Source of the DNA: Terriglobia bacterium | GTDB lineage: Bacteria; Acidobacteriota; Terriglobia; UBA7540 | Direction of reading: 5' to 3' | NCBI GenBank assembly: GCA_020072905.1 | Contig: JAIQGB010000320.1 | Location: 1-8,444 of the forward strand | DNA length: 8,444 bases | Shown here: positions 1-6,564 of the stretch, piece by piece | How positions within the stretch are numbered: the stretch's first letter is position 1 | Layout of the letters: each line of letters starts with the position of its first letter | Notes under the pieces: generated by a model | The model's input: only the letters and a program-made list of their open reading frames with translations | Database searches by the model: none | What the model was told of the DNA's origin: nothing | Position numbers and translations under genes: made by a program

Positions 1-493
1 AGTGGGGGCCGTGGAAGGAATAAATGTAGCCGCGGCCGTCGTGGGTTGGCATCCAGCGTGCGGCCTGCACCGCGCCGCTTGCGCGGAGGGCGAGTTCGTA
101 AAATTCCTTTTCGAACTCGGTGCCGGCGAATTTCTCTTCTTTGAGCAGCCGGAGGAGGTTGCCGTAGGTGCTGACGTTGTTGAACCCGTGGTCGTGAACG
201 CCCGTGTGCGTGACGTAGTTCGCCATGCGCTCGCGTGTGCCACGGCGGCCGTACTCCAGGAACCAGGGTTCTCCCGTGCTATCGAACTGCAGCAGCGCCG
301 AGCCGAACATGAAGCCCAGTGTCCACTCCGTCCAGCCGCGCGCCGTGTAGCGGCCCTCGACAGTGAAGACCGGCGTCCCTTGCTCCGGCGTCCAGGCCTT
401 CTCAAGGGCGCGAATCTTTGCAGCGGAAAGGTCGAGGAGGTTCTCGATCTTGGGTTGAAGCGATTCGGGCGTCAGGTGAGAATCGATGCGCAT
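1..493 (-). CDS. GH88-like (unsaturated glucuronyl hydrolase-type) glycosidase, N-terminal part, cut by window edge
   Basis: This frame is open from the ATG at 493-491 to the window edge, giving 164 codons of N-terminus. It begins MRIDSHLTPESLQPKIENLL and has no hydrophobic leader, so it is probably cytoplasmic. Visible blocks are a tryptophan-rich stretch (RGWTEWTLGFMFGSALLQFD, about residues 53-72), then HTGVHDHGFNNVSTYGNLLRL near residues 101-121, then GAVQAARWMPTHDGRGYIYS near 142-161. W..GF..G followed by an HD.GF block is the pattern of the six-hairpin (alpha/alpha)6 glycosidases of the GH88/GH105 type, which remove unsaturated uronic acids from oligosaccharides. I assign it from remembered family resemblance, not from a search, so the substrate is unknown. 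The start is fixed by an in-frame TGA nine bases upstream, which is also the stop of the dehydrogenase gene (500-502). The six-base gap means the two genes are almost certainly co-transcribed. The C-terminal catalytic half is outside the window. Confidence 0.6.
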   Translation of the reverse strand, partial: MRIDSHLTPESLQPKIENLLDLSAAKIRALEKAWTPEQGTPVFTVEGRYTARGWTEWTLGFMFGSALLQFDSTGEPWFLEYGRRGTRERMANYVTHTGVHDHGFNNVSTYGNLLRLLKEEKFAGTEFEKEFYELALRASGAVQAARWMPTHDGRGYIYSFHGPH

Positions 494-499
494 TCTGGT

Positions 500-1185
500 T
501 CAGAGCCGGTGCAGGTGAAATCCACCATCCACGTTGATGACTTCCCCGGTGGAGAAAGGAAAGCGCTCTTCGGCAATGGCGGCGACGGCGCGGCCCACGT
601 CCTCCGGCGTTCCCCAGCGGGCTCCGCCAGACGCACGGCAAAGAGTGGCGTGAGCATCGAGAGCCCGGCCTTGCTGATGCAATAATCGCCGCGATTGGTG
701 CTGACGGCATAGGCGGAAACGGAAGAAACCGTCACAATCTTGGGCTTGCGCGCGAGAGAGAGCAGCCGTTCGGGATCGGAGAGCCAGTAGTTCGCGACGG
801 CTTGAGTGAGAAAATACGGACCTTTGACGTTGATGGCGATCAGACGGTCGAAGCTTTGCTCGTCCGCTTCCAGGACGTCCCTGCGGACGCGTGGTGCAAC
901 GCCTGCATTGTTCACCAGCAGGTCGATCCAACCGAACCGCGCGCGAACTTCGTCGAGAAGCCGCTCACGATCTTCGGAGCGGGCAATATCGGCACGAAAG
1001 ATCTCGAACGTAGCTGCTCCAGTCTTCGCCTCCTCGCAGAGCCGCTGGCATTCTTCGGCGGCGGGCTGGTTCGAGGCGTAATTGATGGCCACGCTGAAAC
1101 CCGCACGCGCGAGCTCTAGCGCAATCCCGCGGCCGATGCCGCGCGAAGCCCCCGTGACTAAGGCCACTGGAGTCGTCGTTGCCAT
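500..1185 (-). pseudogene. Short-chain dehydrogenase/reductase (3-ketoacyl-ACP reductase-like), broken by an out-of-frame internal deletion
   Basis: This is a classical NAD(P)-dependent SDR of the FabG-like type. From ATG 1185 the first frame gives MATTTPVALVTGASRGIGRG, with the cofactor glycine motif TGASRGIG at residues 11-18, NNAG at 92-95, N119, S155, Y168 and K172 (YCISK), ending at LAE (residue 188, base 622). Family sequence then resumes in another frame from base 619 as RWGTPEDVGRAVAAIAEE, through FPFSTGEVINVDGGFHLHRL, to the TGA at 502-500. The segment that normally joins them (strand beta-6 with the PG motif and the substrate loop, about 36 residues from memory of the family) is absent. 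The whole is 686 bases, not a multiple of three. Read literally, translation runs out of frame past the true stop. The cofactor and catalytic residues survive but the product would not fold normally. It is either a pseudogene or a consensus error. It lies six bases ahead of the glycosidase, which suggests a sugar or uronate oxidoreductase role. Confidence 0.8.
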
Positions 1186-1193
1186 GAGCGGGG

Positions 1194-1222
1194 ATTGTAC
1201 AAACTTCGCTGCACAATGCCTA
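1194..1222 (-). promoter_or_regulatory. Candidate sigma70-type promoter of the dehydrogenase/glycosidase unit
   Basis: On the minus strand, TAGGCA (1222-1217, 4 of 6 to TTGACA) is followed by 17 bases and TACAAT (1199-1194, 5 of 6 to TATAAT). The predicted start of transcription is near 1187, one or two bases before the ATG at 1185. No Shine-Dalgarno sequence precedes that ATG. The transcript would therefore be leaderless or nearly so. The plus-strand sequence TTGTACAA (1195-1202), a perfect 8-base palindrome overlapping the -10 box, could be an operator half or mere chance. Confidence 0.4.
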
Positions 1223-1247
1223 GTGTCTGTATTAAATTCGGATGCTC

Positions 1248-1261
1248 GCCTTCCGGAAGGC
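1248..1261. repeat. Perfect 14-base palindrome in the yjbQ leader
   Basis: GCCTTCCGGAAGGC reads the same on both strands. It lies 33 bases upstream of the YjbQ start codon, in the 109-base divergent gap 1186-1294. It could be a dimeric regulator site or a small RNA hairpin (five-base stem, CCGG loop). No convincing plus-strand -35/-10 pair was found in this gap, although AT-rich TATTAAAT (1230-1237) could serve as a -10 region. Confidence 0.3.
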
Positions 1262-1294
1262 TGGTTGAGGGCGAGGGATTCCAGGAGGCCGGAA

Positions 1295-1708
1295 ATGAAA
1301 TCGCACACTGAATATCTCTGGTTCAACACCAAGAAGCAGCGGGAATTCATCAACATTACTCACGAGCTGGAAAAGGCGCTGGCGAAGGCCCAGATCAAGG
1401 AAGGGCTGGTGCTGGCCTCGGCGATGCACATCACGGCGGGCGTCTACATCAACGACGCGGAGGCGGGTCTCATCGCCGACATCGAAGAATGGCTGGAGAA
1501 GCTGGCGCCCTTCCGCGCCGATTACCGCCACCATCGGACGGGCGAAACGAACGGCGACGCGCACCTGAAGAACCTCCTCGTCGGCCATCAAGTGCTCGTG
1601 CCCGTGACGAACGGCAAACTCGACCTCGGCCCCTGGCAGCAAGTCTACTACGCCGAGTTCGATGGCCAGCGGCGCAAGCGCGTGCTGATCAAAGTTCTCG
1701 GCGAATAG
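1295..1708 (+). CDS. yjbQ: YjbQ/UPF0047 family protein
   Basis: A complete 137-residue protein, the usual size for the family (about 130-140 residues). It begins MKSHTEYLWFNTKKQREFIN. Conserved blocks are HITAGVYIND (residues 45-54), the histidine-rich stretch YRHHRTGETNGDAHLKNLL (77-95) and the C-terminal signature GKLDLGPWQQVYYAEFDG (107-124), then RRKRVLIKVLGE. Family members form small trimeric beta proteins with clustered histidines. Some have been reported to have weak thiamine-phosphate synthase activity, but the physiological role is unsettled. The start is chosen because AGGAGG (1283-1288) sits six bases ahead of this ATG; longer upstream starts in the same frame would run across the divergent gap into the dehydrogenase gene. 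The DUF885 gene follows after 26 bases, probably in the same transcript. The protein appears intact and has no signal peptide, so it is cytoplasmic. Confidence 0.93.
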   Translation: MKSHTEYLWFNTKKQREFINITHELEKALAKAQIKEGLVLASAMHITAGVYINDAEAGLIADIEEWLEKLAPFRADYRHHRTGETNGDAHLKNLLVGHQVLVPVTNGKLDLGPWQQVYYAEFDGQRRKRVLIKVLGE

Positions 1709-1734
1709 GTGTTACGCTCTCGGGGGAGGGACCT

Positions 1735-3466
1735 ATGCGGAAGGTTCGCGCTCATTCCTGGCTCGTGACGATGGCAGGGCTGGGCATCGTCTTCTTCGCG
1801 CTCACATCAACGGAGGTTGCCATGGGCCAGTCGGCAGAGTCTAAGGCGGGCACGGCGGCCGAGGAACTCCACCACCTCTTCGCCACCGAATGGGACTACG
1901 AGATGCAGTGGGACCCGGTGCGCGCTTCCGAGCTCGGCGACCGCCGCTGGAACGGCCGCTGGCCCGACCGGACTCTGGAGAGCCTCCGCAAGGACGCGGA
2001 GCACCGGAAATCCGTACTCGCCAAGCTCGCCTCTCTCGACCGGCGGGCGCTCCTGCCCGCAGACCGTGTGAGCTACGACTTCTTCAAGCAGACGTACGAG
2101 CAAGACGTGGAAGAGTATGCCTACCACTGGTTTCTTGTGCCCGGGAACCAGCGCGAGGGCATTCAAACCACGGACGAACTCGCCGGAGAGCTTCGTTTTG
2201 AGACCCTCCAAGACTACGAAGACTGGCTGGCCCGCTTGCGTTCGTTCCCCGCCTACATGGACCGGACCATCGCTCTCATGCGCGAAGGGATGAGACAAAG
2301 GATTGTCCTGCCCAAAGTGATCATGGAACGTATTCCGGCTCAGATCGTCAGGCAGATCATTTCCGATCCTGAGTCGAGCGGCTTCTTCGAGCCCTTCCGG
2401 AATTTCCCCGCGACGATTGCGGAGGCGGATCGCGCGCGCCTGGCGCGCGAGGCCCGCGATGCTGTCAGGAGCGATGTGGTTCCCACCTTTCAACGCTTCC
2501 AGCGTTTCTTCACCGAGGAATATCTCCCTGCCTGCTTCGAGGAGGTCGGAATCTGGCAGGTCCCGCGCGGCGAGGAGATGTATGCGTTCTTCGTGCGCAA
2601 ATATACGACGACAAAACTGACGCCGGCAGAGGTCCACGCGATCGGGCTGCGCGAAGTGGCGCGAATCAAAGCCGAGATGCAGCACGTGATGGAGCAGACC
2701 GGCTTCAAGGGCTCGCGCGCGGAGTTTTTTCACTACCTGCGCACCGACGCGAAGTTCCATTACAGCTCGCCGGAGGATCTCCTGGAAGCGTACCGCGCCA
2801 CAGCCAAGCGCATCGATCCCAATCTGGTGAAGATTTTCCGCATGCTGCCGCGCCTGCCCTACGGCGTGGAACCCATTCCAGAAGCAGTGGCGCCGGATAC
2901 GACTGCGGCCTATTACCGCACACCTGCCGCGGACGGCTCACGCGCTGGGATGTTCATGGTGAATCTCTACAAACCCGAGGCGCGCCCCAAGTGGGAGATG
3001 ATGGCGCTCACGCTTCATGAATCCGTGCCGGGACACCACCTCCAGATCGCGCTGGCGATGGAGCAGAAGGATCTCCCCAATTTCCGCCGCTACGGCTATG
3101 TGGACGCGTTCGGCGAAGGCTGGGGCTTGTACGCCGAATCGCTCGGCGAGGGCATGGGACTCTACGACGACCCTTATTCAAAATTCGGGGAGCTTACCTA
3201 CGACATGTGGCGCGCGGTGCGCCTGGTCGTGGACACCGGCATTCACCAGATGCACTGGAGCCGGCAGAAAGCCATCGATTATTTCATGGAGAATGCGCCC
3301 AAGACCGAACTCGACGTCACCAACGGAGCGGGCGCGCCGCGAACTCGGCCCGCGCTTCGACCTGCGGGAATTCCACGAGGTGGTGCTCTCGAACGGCACC
3401 GTGCCGCTCGACATCCTCGAACAACAGGTCGATGAGTGGATTGCTTTGAAGAAGCAGAACCGGTAG
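1735..3466 (+). pseudogene. Exported DUF885 zinc metallopeptidase, frame broken near the C-terminus by an internal deletion
   Basis: The ATG at 1735 has a purine-rich ribosome site (GGGGGAGGG, about 1722-1730) and encodes a signal peptide (MRKVRAHSWL, then a hydrophobic run ending near VAMGQS), so export to the periplasm or beyond is expected. The body is a DUF885 protein: the presumed zinc site HESVPGHHLQ lies at residues 428-437 and the downstream glutamate motif GEGWGLYAE at 460-468. The first frame follows the family to DVTN (N530, base 3324), then runs out of frame to a stop at 3433-3435. In another frame, from base 3326, the family C-terminus continues: ERARRELGPRFDLREFHEVV, through LSNGTVPLDILEQQVDEWIA, to the TAG at 3464-3466. 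The missing link is the conserved block that usually reads like E-DRY-WPGQALAYKIG (about 26 residues, from memory of the family). Total length 1732 is not a multiple of three. The metal site is kept, so a truncated enzyme with a 37-residue aberrant tail would be made. Either a recent pseudogene or an assembly error. Confidence 0.85.
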
Positions 3467-3471
3467 ATCGA

Positions 3472-3509
3472 GGCCTGCGTCAGGCCGCAGGGCGATTCAC
3501 GAATCGCCC
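3472..3509. terminator. Tandem hairpins in the convergent gap, candidate bidirectional terminator / repeated palindrome
   Basis: The 75-base gap between the converging DUF885 and M16 genes holds two inverted repeats: GGCCTG-CGT-CAGGCC (3472-3486) and the perfect GGGCGATT-CACG-AATCGCCC (3490-3509). Neither is followed by a run of T on either strand, so they are not classical intrinsic terminators, but location and stability suit transcript-end protection in both directions. The second palindrome, with flanking CCTACG, resembles an interspersed palindromic unit that I recall from many environmental genomes; that is memory, not a search. Confidence 0.5.
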
Positions 3510-3541
3510 CTACGCTCGGACCTTCGAGGATGTGGCGGTTG

Positions 3542-5053
3542 TCAGCGGCCAGACTTCCCCGCCGCGGCGGCCTTCTCCGTGACGGGCTTCCCTTCCGTGT
3601 CGTAAACCTCGACGGGGCCGTACTTCTCGAGCACGGTTTTGATTTGGCTGCCGTCCCCAACGCACACAACCTGCAGGTGGTCGAGGTCCACGTACTTCTG
3701 CGCCATGCGCTGGACAACGTCGGGCGTCACTTTCGCGACTTCTTCGGGATAGCGGTTGTAGTAGTCCTCCGGCAAGTTGTAGTACTTCACGGTCATCGCG
3801 TAGCGCAGCAAGGTGGCGGGCTGCTCGAGCGAAAGCGCAAAGCTGGCCACGATCGAACGGCGAGCGTCATCCAGCTCGTTTTCCGGAACCTGTTCGCTCC
3901 GCATGCGCTTGAACTCCGCCATCAGCTCGTGCATGGAACCGTCGGTAACGGCGTTGCGGACTTCCGTGGAAGCGATCCAAGGTCCCCGGTAGATATCCGC
4001 AGTAAAGTAGCTGTACGCCCCGTAGGTGTAACCCTTTTCTTCGCGCAGGTTCAGGAACAATCGTCCGGTGGGGCCGCCGCCCAGGATGCGGTTCATCACG
4101 AACAGCGGAATGTAGTCGGGATCGGAGCGGCGCAACGCGTAGTCGCCCGCCACGATGTTGGTCTGCACCGATTTCGGCCGGTCGACGAGATAGATTTTCT
4201 TCGCCGCCGGCGGGGGAAGCACGCGGAGGTCGGGCTGCGTCACCGGGCGATTCTTCCACTCGCCGAAGTACTTTTCCAGCTGGGGCTTCAACTGATCCAA
4301 CGTGACATCGCCCGCCACGCCGAGGATGGCGTTGTTGGGGGCGTAGTATTGCTCATGGAACCGCTTGAGCTCCGCGACAGTCACTTGCTTCACGGAGTCC
4401 GGTGTCGGGGAAATCACCGCAGCGGGGAAGTCGCGATAGAGAACCTGGAAGAATTTCTCCTGGCTGAGGAATTCGGGGGTGGAGCGCTGCTGCTCAAGCT
4501 CCGCAAGCTGCCGCGTCTTGAATTTCTCCAGCTCGTCGGCGGGGAACGTCGGATTCAGGACGACGTCGCTCATCAAGTCCAGAAGCTTGTCGAGGTTGTC
4601 CACCAGCCCCGAGGCACTGACCGTGGAAACGCTCGAGCCGAATTCCGCCGAGGTGTTGAGCGTCGCACCGATGTCGTCGGTTTCCGCCGCCAATTGCGCG
4701 CTCGAACGGCGCGCCGTGCCCTCGCGCAACATCTCGGCGGTAAAAGTCGCCAGGCCGGGAAGGTCCTTCGGGTCCGCCAGCGCGCCGGTCTCCACCCAGA
4801 GTGTCAGGGTCACCGTCGGCAGCTCGTGCCGCTCCAGAACTAGCACCGTCAGCCCGTTCGCGAGCTTGGTCTCTTTGGGCTCGGGAAGGCGCACCCGCAG
4901 GATTTCCTTGTTCACCGGGGCACGATTCTTCCGCTCGACCGCAGAGACCGACGTCCCTTTGTCGCCCCCGGGCTCCTGGGCGCGAAGGCCGGGCAGCCAG
5001 ACGCTCACCGCGATGCCCGTAACCAGCCAGATGATGAGTGCTCTCCGCTTCAT
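3542..5053 (-). CDS. M16 peptidase-family protein without the zinc motif, exported partner subunit
   Basis: A complete 503-residue protein. It starts MKRRALIIWLVTGIAVSVWL with a signal peptide probably cleaved after LRA (residue 25), so it works in the periplasm. It has the two-lobed M16 (pitrilysin/processing-peptidase-like) layout. Where an active member has HxxEH, it reads GLATFTAEMLREGT (100-113), with T103, A106 and E107 in place of H, E and H, so it cannot bind zinc. The C-terminal lobe keeps the arginine/tyrosine element typical of the helper subunit: TGRLFLNLREEKGYTYGAYS (329-348; R337 and Y344 are the likely pair). In bacterial two-gene M16 systems one chain carries the zinc and the other this pair, and together they enclose short unfolded peptides. 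It follows the catalytic gene with only 12 bases between them. Those 12 bases are almost all purine and contain AGGAGG six bases ahead of this ATG, so translation is probably coupled. Appears intact. The substrate is unknown. Confidence 0.93.
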   Translation of the reverse strand: MKRRALIIWLVTGIAVSVWLPGLRAQEPGGDKGTSVSAVERKNRAPVNKEILRVRLPEPKETKLANGLTVLVLERHELPTVTLTLWVETGALADPKDLPGLATFTAEMLREGTARRSSAQLAAETDDIGATLNTSAEFGSSVSTVSASGLVDNLDKLLDLMSDVVLNPTFPADELEKFKTRQLAELEQQRSTPEFLSQEKFFQVLYRDFPAAVISPTPDSVKQVTVAELKRFHEQYYAPNNAILGVAGDVTLDQLKPQLEKYFGEWKNRPVTQPDLRVLPPPAAKKIYLVDRPKSVQTNIVAGDYALRRSDPDYIPLFVMNRILGGGPTGRLFLNLREEKGYTYGAYSYFTADIYRGPWIASTEVRNAVTDGSMHELMAEFKRMRSEQVPENELDDARRSIVASFALSLEQPATLLRYAMTVKYYNLPEDYYNRYPEEVAKVTPDVVQRMAQKYVDLDHLQVVCVGDGSQIKTVLEKYGPVEVYDTEGKPVTEKAAAAGKSGR

Positions 5054-5065
5054 CCCTCTCCTCCT
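5054..5065 (-). promoter_or_regulatory. Strong Shine-Dalgarno filling the gap between the two M16 genes
   Basis: On the minus strand the gap reads AGGAGGAGAGGG, and it lies exactly between the stop (5068-5066) of the catalytic gene and the ATG (5053) of its partner. It fixes the partner's start and suggests that ribosomes ending the first gene re-initiate here, which would help make the two subunits in equal amounts. Confidence 0.7.
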
Positions 5066-6427
5066 CTAACGTCCCGCCGCCGACTTCTGGGCCGGCTTGG
5101 CCGGCAGGTCGTAGACCACCGCGCGGGTCCTCTCGATCAGATATTTCTGCGCGAACTCTTGCACTTGCTCCGCCGTTACGGCACGGAGTTTGTCATAGGC
5201 CGTATTGATGAGGTTCGGATCGTTGAACTTGACGGTATACTCACCGAGACGGATGGCAGTGGTGAGCGCAGACTGCCGGCTCTGGATGATGTTGCGGCGG
5301 AACTGCGTGCGGGCTTTCTCCAGCTCGCGAACCGTGATGCCGTCCTTCTTCACCGCGTCGGTCTCTTCGTCGATGGCCTTCTCGAGGTCTTCCAACTTTA
5401 CTCCCGGCCGCGGAATCGCCAGGATGTAGAACAGGCTCGGCCCGATTCGCCAGTCGGCCTGGACCTGAACCTGAGTGGCCACTTGCTTGTCCTTGACCAG
5501 ATGTTGATACAGGCGCGAGCTGCGGCCTGATCCCAAAATGTTGGCCAAGACCAGGGCGGCGTCGTTTTCCGGCGTGTTCCCCGGCGGGGTGTGATAGGCC
5601 ATCAGCACCATCGGCAACCGCGCCAGCGGGTCGTCGATCACCTCGCGCCGCTCACCGTAGTGCTCGGGCTCGCTCAGGTCGGGAGCCTTCGGAACCGCCT
5701 GCAAGGGAATGATGCCGAAATACTTCTTCACCTTCTCGAGGGCGACCTGCGGGTCCACATCACCCACGATGGAGAGAAGGGCGTTGTCGGGGGCGTAATA
5801 GACCCGGAAAAAATCCTTGAGGTCCTGCAGATTCGCCGCGTCCAGGTCGGCCATGTAGCCGATGGTCGAATGCTTGTACGCGAAGTTGTCGTAAGCGAGG
5901 TTGTCGATTTCGAGGTAGGCCTTCCCGTAAGGCTGGTTGTCGATGCCGAGGCGTCGCTCTTCCTGCACGGCGTTGCGCTGGTTATCGAGGTTCGCCTGGT
6001 TGACGGCCAGCGAGCGCATCCGGTCACCTTCCAGGAAGAGCGCCAGATCGAGCTGATTCTTGGGCATGACCTGATAGTAGTCGGTGAAGTCCTCGTGCGT
6101 CGTGCCGTTCATTCCCCCGCCGTTGTTGAAGACCAGCAGGAAGTGCTCGCCCTTGCCGACGTTTTCCGAACCTTGAAACATCATGTGCTCGAACAGATGA
6201 GCGAAGCCCGTGCGGCCGGGGCGCTCGCTGCGCGAGCCCACATCGTAAGTGACAGCGACCGCCACAACCGGCGCGCTGTGGTCCGGGGCGATGATCACAC
6301 GCAGGCCGTTCTCGAGGCGTGTGTCGGTGAAATCCAGCCGGGGGATTCCCGACTCGGCCGCCGCCAGCATCGGAGTGAGGCCCAGAAGCGCTGCCAGCAC
6401 AAGTCGGCTCAAACGTTTCTCTCTCAT
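5066..6427 (-). CDS. M16 family zinc metallopeptidase, catalytic subunit, exported
   Basis: A complete 453-residue protein. The signal peptide MREKRLSRLVLAALLGLTPM is followed by LAAAES, with likely cleavage after AAA near residue 24. The inverted zinc motif HLFEH (H77, E80, H81) is present. The third zinc ligand, E157, stands in AVQEERRLG at the family's usual distance of about 76 residues, so this chain should be catalytic. Next come FNNGGGMNGTTHEDFTDYYQ (100-119), the usual M16 substrate-side segment, and a second lobe with LANILGSGRSSRLYQHL. The second lobe lacks the clear LREEKGYTYG-type arginine/tyrosine element found in the downstream partner, which fits a two-subunit enzyme. Length is normal for the roughly 450-residue bacterial class. 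It leads the operon; an ECF-type promoter match lies about 60 bases upstream. The ribosome site is weak (GAGGG about ten bases before the ATG). No odd codon use or frame damage seen. The peptide substrate cannot be told from sequence. Confidence 0.95.
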   Translation of the reverse strand: MREKRLSRLVLAALLGLTPMLAAAESGIPRLDFTDTRLENGLRVIIAPDHSAPVVAVAVTYDVGSRSERPGRTGFAHLFEHMMFQGSENVGKGEHFLLVFNNGGGMNGTTHEDFTDYYQVMPKNQLDLALFLEGDRMRSLAVNQANLDNQRNAVQEERRLGIDNQPYGKAYLEIDNLAYDNFAYKHSTIGYMADLDAANLQDLKDFFRVYYAPDNALLSIVGDVDPQVALEKVKKYFGIIPLQAVPKAPDLSEPEHYGERREVIDDPLARLPMVLMAYHTPPGNTPENDAALVLANILGSGRSSRLYQHLVKDKQVATQVQVQADWRIGPSLFYILAIPRPGVKLEDLEKAIDEETDAVKKDGITVRELEKARTQFRRNIIQSRQSALTTAIRLGEYTVKFNDPNLINTAYDKLRAVTAEQVQEFAQKYLIERTRAVVYDLPAKPAQKSAAGR

Positions 6428-6447
6428 TGGGCGTATTCCCTCATGGA

Positions 6448-6479
6448 GCTTGGTGTTGATTCACCCGAAAGTGCCAAGC
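6448..6479 (-). other. Stem-loop in the 5' leader of the M16 operon
   Basis: GCTTGG (6448-6453) and CCAAGC (6474-6479) can pair around a 20-base loop, which itself contains CAC/GTG pairing. If the promoter at 6490-6518 is used, this structure would form the very 5' end of the mRNA, ending about 20 bases before the ATG. It may stabilise the message; function is inferred only. Confidence 0.3.
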
Positions 6480-6489
6480 CTGACTTAAG

Positions 6490-6518
6490 TTAGACGCAAA
6501 CTCAAGCGAAAAAGTTCC
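6490..6518 (-). promoter_or_regulatory. ECF/RpoE-type promoter match in front of the M16 operon
   Basis: On the minus strand the sequence is GGAACTT (6518-6512), 17 bases, then TCTAA (6494-6490). This agrees with the classical RpoE-type pattern GGAACTT-N15-17-TCnAA at every defined position. The predicted transcription start is near 6483 and leaves a leader of about 55 bases. ECF sigma factors of this class often answer misfolded envelope protein, which suits an operon of two exported peptidases. No sigma factor gene is in the window, so the regulator is unknown. Confidence 0.6.
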
Positions 6519-6564
6519 TACAGGATCGCGGAATGCCACCTTCTCCATCGCGTTCATGAGTGGG

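Noticed and set aside
2..685. 227-codon plus-strand open frame at the left edge
   Set aside because: Antisense to the glycosidase and the 3' end of the dehydrogenase, both of which carry family motifs on the minus strand.
1186..1356. Upstream extension of the dehydrogenase start to 1356
   Set aside because: The extra 57 residues have no SDR similarity, overlap the YjbQ gene, and precede the natural MATTTPVALVTG start of the Rossmann fold.
1489..1734. Earlier in-frame start for the DUF885 protein
   Set aside because: It would overlap the YjbQ coding sequence in another frame. The ATG at 1735 has a ribosome site and begins a signal peptide.
1807..2760. 317-codon minus-strand open frame
   Set aside because: Shadow of the DUF885 gene, with no family resemblance.
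3530..4843. 437-codon open frame on the plus strand antisense to the zinc-less M16 gene
   Set aside because: Its translation is rich in V, R, H and L with no recognisable family, and it lies wholly opposite a gene with clear M16 motifs and a signal peptide. High GC readily keeps antisense frames open.
5591..6493. 300-codon plus-strand open frame antisense to the catalytic M16 gene
   Set aside because: Opposite strand of a well-supported peptidase gene; no motif, no ribosome site, composition typical of an antisense shadow.
6441..6557. 38-codon minus-strand small open frame (MNAMEKVAFRDP...) upstream of the M16 operon
   Set aside because: No ribosome site recognised, and it spans the predicted ECF promoter and leader hairpin, so a transcript from that promoter would not contain its start.
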